A stretch of 64,000 nucleotides of DNA from JAEUIX01 sp046156035 (GCA_046156035.1 JBJXEW010000050.1:124001-188000); one strand, 5' to 3'; positions 16,959 to 26,887 are shown, numbered from the stretch's first letter. Notes: generated by a model not told the origin, from the letters alone. A program made the numbers and translations.

Positions 16959-17086
16959 GGCCGCTCTATCGGCCGGTGGCACGGGCGAGGGAGGCACGCC
17001 CGTGAAAAATAGCCACGTCGACGGCGGATCCAGCGACCGTATTGCTCGAACAGGGTGTTATCGGTCGCCTTTTGCGGGGGCGCGTG

Positions 17087-17092
17087 TATATT
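17087..17092 (+). promoter_or_regulatory. Possible -10 box before the ELWxxDGT gene
   Basis: TATATT stands out in otherwise very GC-rich DNA about 70 bases before the ATG at 17162. No matching -35 box at normal spacing is clear, so this is only a candidate. Confidence 0.25.
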
Positions 17093-17161
17093 GGATCTGC
17101 TGGTGCGCGGCTGGCCCGAACCGGCGAGCACAGTCCCGAACCCATCCTGAGATGAACCGCC

Positions 17162-20100
17162 ATGACGCTCTCCCTGCAAAGCCGCCGCCACGCATCCGTG
17201 TTCTGGTTTGCTGCTCTGGGCCTCGCGCTTGCCGCGCCGGTGGCGGTGGGGCAGGCGCCGGCACTGCCGACGATCGATGTACACGCGTGCCCGGGTGGGG
17301 CGGCGGGTGCGCCCTTTGAGCCGATCGACGCTCCGCCGCCAGCGATGCTGCTCAAGGACATCAACACCGGGCCGGGCGGCGCGCTGGGGGGCGACCCGGC
17401 ATCGTTGTGCCGCGTGAACGCGCAGGTGTTCTTCTCGGCGCTCAACCCGCACACGGGGCGTGAACTCTGGGCGACCGACGGCACGCCGGCGGGCACGCGG
17501 CTGGTGCGTGATATCCGCGTGGGCAACATCTGCTCAATCCCCGAGTTTCTGGTGGCGTTCAACGGCAAGGTGTATTTCACGGCCAACGACGGCTTCAGCG
17601 GCATCGAACTCTGGGCCAGCGACGGCACCGTCGCGGGCACCACGCTCGTCAAAGACATCAACCCCGGGTCAGGGGCCTCCGTGCCGCGCGACCTCGCGGT
17701 GCTGTCGCCCACGCTGCTGCTGTTCTCGGCCGACAACGGCGTGAACGGGCGGGAGTTGTGGGTGAGCAACGGCACCGGCGCGGGGACGATGCTGCTGAAG
17801 GACATCAACACGACGGCGGGGGCCTCGGGCATCAGGACCGACGTATCGGGCGGGGGAGGGGGGCGTTTCCGCGTCGTGGGCTCCACCCTGTTCTTCGCGG
17901 CCGACAGCGGGACGACGGGCGCGGAGTTGTGGAAGACCGACGGCACCGCCGTGAACACGGTGCTGGTGAAGAACATCAACACGGCCGCGGGCTTCGGCGG
18001 CATGGACGCGCTCGTGGAAGAGCAGGTGAGCGTGAACGGCGTGCTGGCCTTCACCGCCGACGACGGCATCAACGGCGAGGAACTGTGGGTGAGCAACGGC
18101 ACCACCGCGGGCACGGTGCTGGTGAAGAACATCGCGCCGGGGGCGCAGAACCCCTCGTACCCCAACTCGTTGAAGGTTGTCGGAACGAGCCCCACGCAGT
18201 TGCTGTACTTCTCCGCCGCGGACGGCAACAACAACTACGAACTGTGGCGGACGGATGGCACCACGCCCAACACGTTTATCACCAAGGAGGTGGGGGCGGG
18301 GATCACGGCCTCCAACCCCCTGCCCATCGACGCGGTGGGGAGCACGCTGTATTTCTGCGCGACGGATGACGGCACGACCAACTACGAGTTGTACGCGACG
18401 CAGGGCACGGGCGCGACCACGGCGCTCGTGAAGGACATCGTGCCCGGTTCCGGCGGCTCGGCACCCTTCCCCGGGTTGGCCTTGGGCGGCAACCTGCTGT
18501 TCTGTGCGCGCGATGCCACGGCGGGGAATTTCGAACTCAACATCTCCGGCGGCACGGGCCCGACGACCAGCATGCTCAAGGACATCAACGTGGGGGCGGC
18601 GGGCTCCTTCCCGCAGAGTTACATCGCGCTTGGGTCCAGCGTGCTGTTCATCGCCAACGACGGCGTGCACGGCACCGAACTCTGGATCACCGACGGCACC
18701 GCGGGCGGGACCACCCTTCTGGGCAACACGGCGTCCGATTCGTCGGCATCCAACCCCAGCGGCTTTGCCGCGCTGGGAGACGGCCGGGCCCTCTTCGCGG
18801 CGGACAACGGGACTAGCGGCGAAGAACTCTGGCAGACCGACGGAACGGATGCAGGCACCGCGCTGGTGACCGATATCGCCCCGGGCAGCCCCGCCTCAAA
18901 CCCGGTGGCCATCACCCCAATCACGCCGGGCAGCCCGCTGTCGGCCCTGTTTGCAAAGGTGGGTGGCGCGCAGACGCTGGTGAGCACGAACGCGACGGGG
19001 CCGGGCACGTTCTCGATCGCGACGACGGGCACGATTCCGGCCCTGCCCACCACCGCGGCCGTGAACGGGCGTGTGTATTTTCACACGTCCAACGGCCTCT
19101 GGTTCACCAACGGCACGGCGGGCGGCACCGCCCGCGTGGCGAACGCGCCCACGGGCCCCGCGTTGACTGGGGCGCAGTCGGTCACGGCCTTCGGCGACAA
19201 GGTGCTGTTCTTCGGTGCCAACGGCGACGTGGGCTACGAGCCCTTCGTGGTGAATGCATCAGCGCCGCCCGCCCTGCCGGGGCCGCCCACGATGCTGAAG
19301 AACATCGGGCCCGGGCCGCTGGCATCCACCACAGCGGGTGCAAACCAGCCGATCGTGCGGCACGACAACGGGCTGGCGTATTTCCTCGCGATCGAGGCGC
19401 TCACCACCAGACTCTGGCGCACCGACGGCACGCCCGCCAACACCGTGGCCGTGCAGATCGTGCCCGCCGATTTCCCCGCCACCACGCCGCTGGTCTCCAC
19501 CGGCTCGCGCCTGTTCTTTGTGGCGGGCACCGCCGCAACCCCCTCAGGCTCGGAACTCTGGACCAGCAACGGCTCCATCGGTTCGGGCAACCTCGTGGCA
19601 GACCTCACGCCCGGCTCGGGTGGCTCGTCGATCGCGAACCTGATCGCCTGCGACGGAAGCGCGTATTTCACGGCCACCACGCCCGGCACGAGCCGCACCG
19701 ACCTGTACATGTGCAGCGACGGCAGCACCCTGGTGAACCTGACGGCGGGCCTCAACGGCGGCCTGCCCGCGGGGGCGACGGCGGGGAGCGTGCGGTGCGC
19801 GAGCCGCATCGTGTTCTTCTCGCTGGATGATGGAGCAAGCGGGGCGGAACTGTGGCGCACCAACGGCACGGTCGAGGGCACGTTCATGGTGGCGGATGTG
19901 GAGCCGGGCCCCCTGGGCACGCGGCCCATGCTGGCCACGGCCCTTTCTTCCTCACGCGTGGTGTTCAGTGCTGAGACCGAGACCACCGCGCGGGAGTTGT
20001 TCTTGCTGGGGCTGTGCGCCACAGACTACAACCGCGACGGCAACAAGAACCCCGACGATCTGGGTGATTACATCACCGCCTACTTCACCGACCCAGCAGA

Positions 20101-20188
20101 CCCGCGCACGGAGTGGAACGGCGACGGCGTCACCAACCCCGACGACCTGGGCGACTACATCACCGAGTATTACTCCGACTGCGTGTGA
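17162..20188 (+). CDS. Secreted ELWxxDGT-repeat protein with GC-type dockerin
   Basis: 1008 residues. A signal peptide (cleavage near AVGQA, residue 30) is followed by more than ten copies of a unit of about 45-50 residues with ELWATDGTPAGT / ELWVSNGTGAGT and LVKDINPG. This is the ELWxxDGT repeat family (TIGR04534-like), likely a beta-propeller-type surface protein. The C-terminus carries two classic dockerin-like units, NRDGNKNPDDLGDYITAYF and NGDGVTNPDDLGDYITEYY, each preceded by an Asp-rich calcium-type loop and flanked by Cys. Function is unknown; adhesion or carbohydrate contact is plausible. It stands alone between convergent and codirectional neighbours. Confidence 0.88.
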   Translation: MTLSLQSRRHASVFWFAALGLALAAPVAVGQAPALPTIDVHACPGGAAGAPFEPIDAPPPAMLLKDINTGPGGALGGDPASLCRVNAQVFFSALNPHTGRELWATDGTPAGTRLVRDIRVGNICSIPEFLVAFNGKVYFTANDGFSGIELWASDGTVAGTTLVKDINPGSGASVPRDLAVLSPTLLLFSADNGVNGRELWVSNGTGAGTMLLKDINTTAGASGIRTDVSGGGGGRFRVVGSTLFFAADSGTTGAELWKTDGTAVNTVLVKNINTAAGFGGMDALVEEQVSVNGVLAFTADDGINGEELWVSNGTTAGTVLVKNIAPGAQNPSYPNSLKVVGTSPTQLLYFSAADGNNNYELWRTDGTTPNTFITKEVGAGITASNPLPIDAVGSTLYFCATDDGTTNYELYATQGTGATTALVKDIVPGSGGSAPFPGLALGGNLLFCARDATAGNFELNISGGTGPTTSMLKDINVGAAGSFPQSYIALGSSVLFIANDGVHGTELWITDGTAGGTTLLGNTASDSSASNPSGFAALGDGRALFAADNGTSGEELWQTDGTDAGTALVTDIAPGSPASNPVAITPITPGSPLSALFAKVGGAQTLVSTNATGPGTFSIATTGTIPALPTTAAVNGRVYFHTSNGLWFTNGTAGGTARVANAPTGPALTGAQSVTAFGDKVLFFGANGDVGYEPFVVNASAPPALPGPPTMLKNIGPGPLASTTAGANQPIVRHDNGLAYFLAIEALTTRLWRTDGTPANTVAVQIVPADFPATTPLVSTGSRLFFVAGTAATPSGSELWTSNGSIGSGNLVADLTPGSGGSSIANLIACDGSAYFTATTPGTSRTDLYMCSDGSTLVNLTAGLNGGLPAGATAGSVRCASRIVFFSLDDGASGAELWRTNGTVEGTFMVADVEPGPLGTRPMLATALSSSRVVFSAETETTARELFLLGLCATDYNRDGNKNPDDLGDYITAYFTDPADPRTEWNGDGVTNPDDLGDYITEYYSDCV

Positions 20189-20194
20189 GAAAAG

Positions 20195-20215
20195 GGCACC
20201 AAGGCACCAAGGCAC
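20195..20215. repeat. GGCAC-type tandem repeat, short copy
   Basis: GGCACCAAGGCACCAAGGCAC, an 8-base unit repeated, lies in the 33-base gap between the dockerin gene and the glycosyltransferase. It matches the family of GGCACnnA repeats found again near 29985, 31820, 41848, 42795 and 43950. Confidence 0.7.
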
Positions 20216-20221
20216 GGTACG

Positions 20222-21034
20222 ATGCGGCCTGTGCCCGCGTCGCTCGCCATCGCCATCGTGTGCAAGGACAACGTCCGGACCATCGGGCCGGTGCTGGACG
20301 CGCTGCGAGGGCTGACCCGAGCAGGCGCCGCGGGAACTCACCCGCCGATTCTCGCGGTGGATTCAGGATCGACAGACGCGACGCTCGCGATGCTGGAAGG
20401 CGCGGGGGCCACAGTGGTTCATTCGCCGTGGCTCGGGCACGTGCGCACCAAGCAACTCGCGCTGGAGCGGGCCGGTGCGATGGGAGACTGGGTGCTGTGT
20501 CTGGATTCTGACGAGGTGGTGCTGCCGGTTCTGGCCGCGTCCATCCGGCGCGCGCTCGACGTGCCAGCGGGCGCCACACGCCACGCGGGCTACGAACTCA
20601 ACCGCAAGGTGTTCTACGCGGGCCGCCTGCTGGAGCACGCCTTTCAGCCCGAGTGGCGACTGCGGCTGGTGCGGGCGGGAAGCGCAGCGTGGACGGGGCA
20701 CGATCCGCACGACACGCTGGTGCTGACTGGCGGGAGCACGCCGGGGCGGCTGGCGGGCGACCTGCGGCACGACTCGTTCGGGTCTGTGGCGGACCATTTC
20801 GCCAAGGGGGTGGGCTACGCGAAACTCAGCGGGGCGCAGATCGCCGAATCCGGCCGCGCCAGTGTCTGGCGGCTGCTCACCTCTCCCGGCGGCGCGCTGC
20901 TGAAGCAACTGGTGGTGAAGCGGGCATTCCTCGACGGGTGGCGCGGCGTGGTGGCGGCGTCATCGACCGCGGTGCTGGCCACCATGAAGCACGCCTACGC
21001 GCTGGAGCACGCGCGGGCGAAGAAGGAACCATGA
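20222..21034 (+). CDS. Family 2 glycosyltransferase (LPS-core type)
   Basis: 270 residues, cytosolic. GT-A features: LAIAIVCKDNVRTIG at the start, LAVDSGSTDAT near 45, and the metal site CLDSDEVV near 92. The second half (FYAGRLLEHAFQPEWRLRLV, then HDPHDTL) resembles WaaE/KdtX-like beta-glucosyltransferases acting on lipopolysaccharide core. The stop overlaps the next gene's ATG at 21031. The metallopeptidase that follows does not suggest a shared pathway. Confidence 0.85.
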   Translation: MRPVPASLAIAIVCKDNVRTIGPVLDALRGLTRAGAAGTHPPILAVDSGSTDATLAMLEGAGATVVHSPWLGHVRTKQLALERAGAMGDWVLCLDSDEVVLPVLAASIRRALDVPAGATRHAGYELNRKVFYAGRLLEHAFQPEWRLRLVRAGSAAWTGHDPHDTLVLTGGSTPGRLAGDLRHDSFGSVADHFAKGVGYAKLSGAQIAESGRASVWRLLTSPGGALLKQLVVKRAFLDGWRGVVAASSTAVLATMKHAYALEHARAKKEP

Positions 21035-22335
21035 GCATGGACGAGGCAGAGTTGTCTTTGCTTCTGGAACTGACGCAGGTGCCCACGGCCGCGGGACGCG
21101 AGCAGGGCGTGATCGCGTTCATTTCAGGCTGGGCGGCGGCGCGGCCGGAGGTGCGACTGAGCCGCGACAGGGCGGGCAATATCACGCTCGGGTTTGTGCC
21201 CGGTGAGCAGAAGCGCTCGGCAAAGGGCCGCTCGAAGGCGGGCAAAGCGCCGCCGGTTCGGCCGCTCTACATCACCGCGCACATGGACCATCCGGCGTTT
21301 GTCGTGGAGCGCGTGCTGGCGCCGGAAACGGTGGAGGTCTCCTTCCGCGGCGGCGTGAGCGACGTGTTCTTCACCGATGCCCCGATCACGCTGCACACCA
21401 GCGCGGGCACGCTCGCGGCCACGCTCACGGGCGAGTGTGGTTCGTCGGCCCTGGGCAAGCACTACACGGTGGAGGTGGATGAGGGGGGCGGCAATGCGGC
21501 GGCGGCCGAGGCCGTGCGTCCCGGCGATATCGGCACGTGGCGGTTGCCCGCCGCGCACGTTGACGAGGCGGGCCTGCTGCACACGCCGGCGTGCGATGAC
21601 CTTGCCGCGCTCGCGGCGGCGTTGTGCGCGATGGACCGGATGCGGGCAGTGCGGGCGAGCGGCGGGAAAGGCGCGGCGGCGGCGTTTGAGCACGTGCGGC
21701 TGCTGTTCACACGCGCGGAGGAGATTGGTTTCATCGGGGCGATCGCGGCAGTGCGATTGAAGACGATTCCGAAGACGGCGGTGGTGATCGCGCTGGAGAA
21801 CAGCCGCGCGTTCGCGGAGAGCCCCATCGGCGGCGGGCCGATCGTGCGTGTGGGCGACCGGCTGAGCATCTTCACGCCCTGGGTCACCGCCGCGTGCGCG
21901 GCCCGCGCGGAAGAGGTGTTTGGCGGAGCCAGCACACCCACCGCGGCCCAGACAGCCGCCGCGGCGGCGAAGCGACCGTGGCAGCGCAAACTCATGGCCG
22001 GGGGGGCGTGCGAGGCGAGCGTCTTCTGCCACGCGGGATACGACGCCACGTGCATCTGCCTGCCCCTGGGCAACTACCACAACATGACGAACCTCGAGAT
22101 GCACCAGGCCGGGACCTACGACGCGGCGAAGATGGGCCCGGCCCGGTGCGGGCCGGAGACGATCCACACCAAAGACTTTCTGGGCCTGGTGGACCTTCTC
22201 GTGGCGCTGGGCGAGCGCCTGCCTCGCCCAGAGGAGCAGTCGTTCGGGAAGCGGTTGGAGAAGTTGTACAAGGAAAAGGGGTTTGTGCTGACAGGCCAGA
22301 GGCCCGGGCCGCGAGGAGCGAAGAATCAGGCGTAA
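21031..22335 (+). CDS. M42/M20-like zinc aminopeptidase
   Basis: 434 residues from the ATG at 21031, which overlaps the previous stop; a second ATG at 21037 is possible. Metal-site pattern of clan MH peptidases: H84 and D86 in ITAHMDHP, D189-D190 in ACDDLAAL, E230-E231 in RAEEIGF, and a late histidine in GNYHNMTNLEMH. A catalytic Glu/metal arrangement of this kind fits co-catalytic zinc exopeptidases such as M42 or M28. No signal peptide, so probably cytosolic. An insert rich in Lys/Arg near 60-75 is unusual. Substrate unknown. Confidence 0.78.
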   Translation: MSMDEAELSLLLELTQVPTAAGREQGVIAFISGWAAARPEVRLSRDRAGNITLGFVPGEQKRSAKGRSKAGKAPPVRPLYITAHMDHPAFVVERVLAPETVEVSFRGGVSDVFFTDAPITLHTSAGTLAATLTGECGSSALGKHYTVEVDEGGGNAAAAEAVRPGDIGTWRLPAAHVDEAGLLHTPACDDLAALAAALCAMDRMRAVRASGGKGAAAAFEHVRLLFTRAEEIGFIGAIAAVRLKTIPKTAVVIALENSRAFAESPIGGGPIVRVGDRLSIFTPWVTAACAARAEEVFGGASTPTAAQTAAAAAKRPWQRKLMAGGACEASVFCHAGYDATCICLPLGNYHNMTNLEMHQAGTYDAAKMGPARCGPETIHTKDFLGLVDLLVALGERLPRPEEQSFGKRLEKLYKEKGFVLTGQRPGPRGAKNQA

Positions 22336-22425
22336 GGTGCGTCGAGAAGCGGGCCGGTGAATCCGGGGGTTTGGCTGCCGCGTATGGAGTTGTTGGGCCT
22401 GGGGGTCACTCTTGGGAGACGAACA

Positions 22426-23334
22426 ATGACTCGCGTGAGCAGGATCGTGACGTTGGCGGGGCTGGGCGTGCTGGGCATCGCGGCTGCTGCCGCGCAAGCG
22501 GGCTCGGCGTTCTCGTTCTCGTTCGGCACCGGCTACGGAGGCGGGTGCGGCCCGTCATCGTCGTTCGCCTTCGGTTACAGCAACTACTCCGGATACGGCG
22601 GCTATGGCTACGGGGGCTACCGGGGCGGGTACGGCTACGGCGGCCCGTGCGGGCCGGTGTACTACGCGCGGCCGCGGTACTACTACCCCGCGCCGCGTGT
22701 GTACTGCCCGCCGCCCGTGTACGTGTGTCCCCCGCCGGTGCAGTATTGCGCCACGCCCGCGTATCCGTCCGACGGCTATTCGCAGTACAACTCTGGGGTC
22801 TCCATCGGGTACTCGGATCGTGATGGCCGGCGCGCAGGCCGTGCCGACGACCGGAGCGACCTGCGCTTCGGCAGCGCGTTCCAGGGCAACGGCACTACGC
22901 CCCTGGCGCGCCAGGATGCCCAACGGATTGAGCGGATGAACGCCCCCGCGACCACGACCACTCAGTGGGCCAACCGCGAACCCGCGCGGCTGCCGAGCAT
23001 GGCGGGCCTGCCCACGTTCTCACGCACCGCCGCCAACAACCCCGGCAACACGGGCGGGGCGGGTCGGGCGAGCGCGGCACAGAGCACCTCGAATACGTTG
23101 GCATCAAGAGGCAACGCCGGCGGCTCCAGCGCGGTCATGCGTTCACTGGCACGCAGCGCGCAACCCGCGGCATCTGTTCAACCCGCTGCCCCCGCGCGGC
23201 AGGTGTCCAGTGCGCTGGCGATGCCGCCATCGAAGGGTGTGCCCCGTGCCGCGCCGGTGCAGGCAAGCAAGCCCGCGCCGCAGACGGCTCAGCCCAACCG
23301 GCTGGTGGCGACGACGCGGCCCGTTGGGCGCTGA
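22426..23334 (+). CDS. Secreted Gly/Tyr- and Pro/Tyr-rich protein
   Basis: 302 residues from the ATG at 22426; GGGAGA lies 6 bases before it. A signal peptide ends near AQAGS. Residues about 27-65 are Gly/Tyr repeats (GYGGYGYGGYRGGYGYGG), and 65-115 are Pro/Tyr/Cys rich (YYPAPRVYCPPPVYVCPPP). The rest is Ser/Ala/Asn rich and likely disordered. Such composition suits a self-associating or cross-linked extracellular matrix protein, but no known family was recognised. It stands alone. Confidence 0.65.
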   Translation: MTRVSRIVTLAGLGVLGIAAAAAQAGSAFSFSFGTGYGGGCGPSSSFAFGYSNYSGYGGYGYGGYRGGYGYGGPCGPVYYARPRYYYPAPRVYCPPPVYVCPPPVQYCATPAYPSDGYSQYNSGVSIGYSDRDGRRAGRADDRSDLRFGSAFQGNGTTPLARQDAQRIERMNAPATTTTQWANREPARLPSMAGLPTFSRTAANNPGNTGGAGRASAAQSTSNTLASRGNAGGSSAVMRSLARSAQPAASVQPAAPARQVSSALAMPPSKGVPRAAPVQASKPAPQTAQPNRLVATTRPVGR

Positions 23335-23429
23335 GGCAGGTGGGAACACCCCTCGCAACGCGGCACGCCCCGCTGCGGGTCCTACGGCTTTTCTGGAATC
23401 GATGGTCGCGTCGTTGCGGGCACCAGTGC

Positions 23430-25835
23430 TCACGCCGTGCGTGCGGTCTCGCGGCGTGGCGCGGGCGGTGCATCCACGATGCCGGTGATGGGTCCGGGCG
23501 GGAGCGTGGATGCTGCCGCGCCGGTGGCGGGCAGAGCACGCGGCGGTGCATCGGGGTAGGCGATTCTCGGGTGGAAGATCGCCGCGAGCGTGCGTGAGAC
23601 GGTGTCGATGATGACGGCGAGGTCGCGGAGGGACAGGTCGCAGTCGTCGAACTGGCCATCGGTGAGGCGTTTGTGGGCGATGGCCCGCACGAGGCCCTCG
23701 ATGCGCGCGGGTGAGGGGTCGGGGAGGGAGCGCGTGGCGGATTCTGCTGCGTCGCAGACCATGACGATGGCGGCCTCGCGTGTGCGGGGCTTGGGGCCGG
23801 GGTAGCGGTACTCAATCTCCTGCGGCACGGGCGCGTGGGTTCCGTCGCTGAGGCGCGCGCCGCTCTCGGCCTGCTTGCGGGCGCGGTGGTAGAAGTACTC
23901 CACGAGCGTGGTGCCGTGATGCGACTCGATGAAGTGGTGGAGGATTTTGGGGAGTTTGGCGCGGCGCGCGAGTTCCAGGCCTTCCTTCACATGGCCCACA
24001 ATCACGAGCAGGCTCATGGCAGGTGCGAGGCGGTCGTGCCGGTTGAACGAGGTGGACTGGTTCTCGACGAAGTACTCGGGTTTGGTGGCCTTGCCCACGT
24101 CGTGGTAGAGCGCGCCGACGTAGGTCGTGAGGCCGTCGGCGCCGATGGCCTGCGCGGCGGCCTCGGCCAGGCCGGCAACGTTGAGCGAGTGGCTGTAGGT
24201 GCCCGGTGCCTGCTGCTGAAGCAGGCGCTGGAGCGGGTGCTGCGGGTCGCGCAGTTCGATGAGCGACATGCCGGTGACGGTGTCAAAGATGCGCTCCAGG
24301 AGCGGGAGCGAGCCGAGCACGATGAGCGAGACGAGGACCGCGCCCGCGCCGCCCTGCGCGGCCTGGATAAGCGTTTGCCACCACGCAGGGCCGACCATGG
24401 GTCGCTGCAGACCGGAGAGCAGGAGCGTGGCGATAGCGATGCCGACACCGGAGACCAGGCCGGCGCGGACAAGAGTCTGGCGGTTGCGGAACTCGCGCAG
24501 TCGCCACGCAGCCATCCAGACACCGGAGAGGGCGATGCCGATGGTGGCGACGGGCTGCTCGAGCGCGACACACGCGAGGATGCCGATGAGCGAGCCGAGC
24601 GCGAGAGCGGTGCGGCGGTCGTAGGCGATGGCGAGGACGATGGTGAGAAGCAGAGGGGGAAGCGAGACGGAGGCGGCCACGGCACGGGGCTCGACGGTGC
24701 CCAGCAGGCAGGAAGCACCGAGTGTGACGGCCACGAGCGAAGCGACCGCCGCGACGCGAGCGGGTGAGCCCCAGAGGCGCGGCGCGTAGGTCGCGGCGTA
24801 AGCGCCCAGGCCGAGGGCGGCAAGGAACGCCGCGCCCCAGAGGCCCAGGTCTCGCGCGAGGACGGTCCAGAGCGAGGAGCCGGCGCGGAAGGCGGCGTGC
24901 TCGGCGCGGAGGAGTTCGACCTTTTCGGCGGTGAGGACTTCGCCGGGAAGGGCGAGGGGCTGACCGACCACGAAGGTGTTGGTGAGCGGGCGCACGGCCT
25001 TGGCGGCCTCGGCGGCGCGGGCCTCGGTGAGGGGTTGATCGAAGCGGAAGGTGGGGCGGATGGAGGCGATGAGCGCGCCGGCCGCGGCATCAAGGGGTGG
25101 GCCGTCCAGGCCGGCCGCGGCCGCGAGGTCTCGCAGACGCTGGGGCGTTTGCGCGGCGGCGATGTCGAGGACGGTGTCGGAGGGAACGAAGACGGGTGCC
25201 GCCTCACCGATGATGAGTTGGACGCGGTCGTTGGCGGAGAGGGCCTCGCGCTGGTAACTCTGGCCCTCGACGAGGGGCTGCGTGCGGAGCGAGGTGATCA
25301 GGCGGGCGATGCGCCGTGACCACGCGGCCGCCTCGCCGGGGTCCTTGGCGATCATCTTGAGCGTGGCGAGGGAGTCGGCGGTGAGGTCGAAGCGGGCACG
25401 GATCTGCGGGTCCACCTCGGCGAGGTTGGCCGCGTCGATGAGGGCGCGGGGGAGGTTGTCCAGGCCGGAGAGCAGGCTCTCGAACTCGGCGGGGTCGGCC
25501 ACGTAGACACGCGGCGAGCGCAGCCGCGCGGCTTGGCGACGGCTCTCGGTGCCGGCTTTGTCTTCGAGCGTGAAGGGAGCGCGCACCACGCGGGCCTGGT
25601 CAAGGACCATGTCGGGGGCGAGTTTGGGGATGCGGCCGGCGGTGTGTATGACCAGCCCGAGCACCAGCGCGAGCGTGAGCAGCACCAGCACGTTCCACGC
25701 CGCGGCGGGCGAACGAACGAGCCACTGGGGGTCGAAGCGACGGCCGGGTTCGGCATCGGAGCCGCCAGACCCCACTCGGAGAGTGGGGGTACCCGGCGGG
25801 CCGGTGTCGAGCGGGGTGTGGGGGGGGAGGCTCAT
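23430..25835 (-). CDS. pgpH: 7TM-HD phosphohydrolase, PgpH-like c-di-AMP phosphodiesterase
   Basis: 801 residues. Order: cytosolic tail, first helix about 47-67, an extracellular 7TMR-HDED-type region about 70-330, seven helices about 335-530, then an HD domain with HDVGK near 578. HD proteins of this layout (PgpH in Listeria, YqfF in Bacillus) hydrolyse cyclic-di-AMP. It is translationally coupled to phoH (4-base overlap), the same pairing seen in Bacillus, though ybeY does not follow here. The N-terminal tail holds an in-frame palindromic insertion giving GTPTLRVGSGG (about 15-25). The C-terminal 60 residues are Pro/Ala rich. No cyclase gene is in the window. Confidence 0.85.
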   Translation of the reverse strand: MSLPPHTPLDTGPPGTPTLRVGSGGSDAEPGRRFDPQWLVRSPAAAWNVLVLLTLALVLGLVIHTAGRIPKLAPDMVLDQARVVRAPFTLEDKAGTESRRQAARLRSPRVYVADPAEFESLLSGLDNLPRALIDAANLAEVDPQIRARFDLTADSLATLKMIAKDPGEAAAWSRRIARLITSLRTQPLVEGQSYQREALSANDRVQLIIGEAAPVFVPSDTVLDIAAAQTPQRLRDLAAAAGLDGPPLDAAAGALIASIRPTFRFDQPLTEARAAEAAKAVRPLTNTFVVGQPLALPGEVLTAEKVELLRAEHAAFRAGSSLWTVLARDLGLWGAAFLAALGLGAYAATYAPRLWGSPARVAAVASLVAVTLGASCLLGTVEPRAVAASVSLPPLLLTIVLAIAYDRRTALALGSLIGILACVALEQPVATIGIALSGVWMAAWRLREFRNRQTLVRAGLVSGVGIAIATLLLSGLQRPMVGPAWWQTLIQAAQGGAGAVLVSLIVLGSLPLLERIFDTVTGMSLIELRDPQHPLQRLLQQQAPGTYSHSLNVAGLAEAAAQAIGADGLTTYVGALYHDVGKATKPEYFVENQSTSFNRHDRLAPAMSLLVIVGHVKEGLELARRAKLPKILHHFIESHHGTTLVEYFYHRARKQAESGARLSDGTHAPVPQEIEYRYPGPKPRTREAAIVMVCDAAESATRSLPDPSPARIEGLVRAIAHKRLTDGQFDDCDLSLRDLAVIIDTVSRTLAAIFHPRIAYPDAPPRALPATGAAASTLPPGPITGIVDAPPAPRRETARTA
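25770..25794. repeat. Palindromic element B, copy 1 (in pgpH)
   Basis: 25 bases starting CCCCACTCGGAGAGTGGGGG and ending TACCC. The arms CCCACTC and GAGTGGG fold round a short loop. It encodes PTLRVG in the tail of pgpH. Its reverse complement recurs exactly in dnaE at 43682-43706. Confidence 0.85.
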
Positions 25836-26887
25836 GGGACGGGGGAGGCGGCGGGAGCAATGGGTATCGACACGCTCTCGGACGTGGTGAAGGGGAGGGG
25901 CGTGCCGTCGAGAGTCCGATAAGCCTCGACGACGCGCTGCACGAGATCGTGGCGGACGATATCGGCTTCCGTGAGGTGACAGAAGGCCAAGCCCCGCACG
26001 TTGCGGAGGACGCGGGCGGCATCGATCAGGCCGCTGGCAGTGGGGTCGGGCAGGTCGATCTGGGTGGGGTCGCCGGTGACGATCATCTTGGAGCCGTGGC
26101 CCATGCGGGTGAGGAACATTTTCATCTGGCCGCGGGTGGTGTTCTGGGCCTCGTCGAGGATGATGGCGGCGCGGTTGAGCGTGCGACCACGCATGTAGGC
26201 GAGCGGGACGATCTCGATCACGTCGCTGGCCATGAAGCGGTTGAGGGTGGTGTAGTCCACCATGTCATGCAGGGCATCCAGGAGCGGCCGGAGGTAGGGG
26301 TTGACCTTGGACTGGAGATCGCCGGGGAGGAAGCCGAGGCGTTCGCCGGCCTCCACGGCCGGGCGCACCAGGATGACCTTGCGCACGGTGTCGGTTTTGA
26401 GGAGGTGGACCGCCGCGGCGACGGCGAGGTAGGTTTTGCCGGTGCCCGCGGGGCCGATACCGAAGACCAGGTCGTGGTCGCGGATGGCATCGAGATAGGC
26501 CTGCTGGTTGACCGTTTGGGGCTTGACGGGGCGGCCCGCGGCGTAGACATCGAGTTCGGCACCCCAAGCGGGGCCGTGTGAGGAGCCATCGTCATCGGCG
26601 GGGGCGGTTGTGCCCTCGGCCTGCCGCGAGGCGGCCCAGTTGATCATGTCGAGGATCTGCTGGCGGGAGAGGTCGCCGGATTCCTGGGTTTTCGCGGCGG
26701 TGCGGAGGCGGTGGAGGACATCTCGCGCGGCGGCCACGGCGGGCTGCTCGCCGGAGAGGCGGATGGTCCCGTCGCGGGCGGCGATGCGCACGCCCACGGC
26801 CTCGCGGATCATCTTCAAGTTGCGCTCGGAGGAGCCGAGCATGGTGTGCCGCTGGTCGCCGGATGGGAGTTTGATGACCAGGTCCAA
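25832..26887 (-). CDS. phoH: PhoH-like ATPase
   Basis: 351 residues. The start is a TTG at 26887: the conserved KH-like N-terminal region (LVIKLPSGDQRHTMLGSSER) begins right after it and no earlier start codon is in frame. Residues 1-65 fit the N-terminal RNA-binding domain, and an Asp-rich linker lies at 95-105. The P-loop is GPAGTGKT at 145-152, Walker B ILDEAQN at 243-249, and a sensor TGDPTQID follows near 270. PhoH proteins are thought to act with RNA-processing factors. It is coupled to pgpH by overlapping codons and divergent from a small lipoprotein-like gene 51 bases away. Confidence 0.92.
   Translation of the reverse strand: MDLVIKLPSGDQRHTMLGSSERNLKMIREAVGVRIAARDGTIRLSGEQPAVAAARDVLHRLRTAAKTQESGDLSRQQILDMINWAASRQAEGTTAPADDDGSSHGPAWGAELDVYAAGRPVKPQTVNQQAYLDAIRDHDLVFGIGPAGTGKTYLAVAAAVHLLKTDTVRKVILVRPAVEAGERLGFLPGDLQSKVNPYLRPLLDALHDMVDYTTLNRFMASDVIEIVPLAYMRGRTLNRAAIILDEAQNTTRGQMKMFLTRMGHGSKMIVTGDPTQIDLPDPTASGLIDAARVLRNVRGLAFCHLTEADIVRHDLVQRVVEAYRTLDGTPLPFTTSESVSIPIAPAASPVP

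Noticed and set aside
23835..24767. Long rightward open frame over pgpH
   Set aside because: Acidic, Gly-rich low-complexity product; pgpH on the other strand has the domains and the coupled partner.
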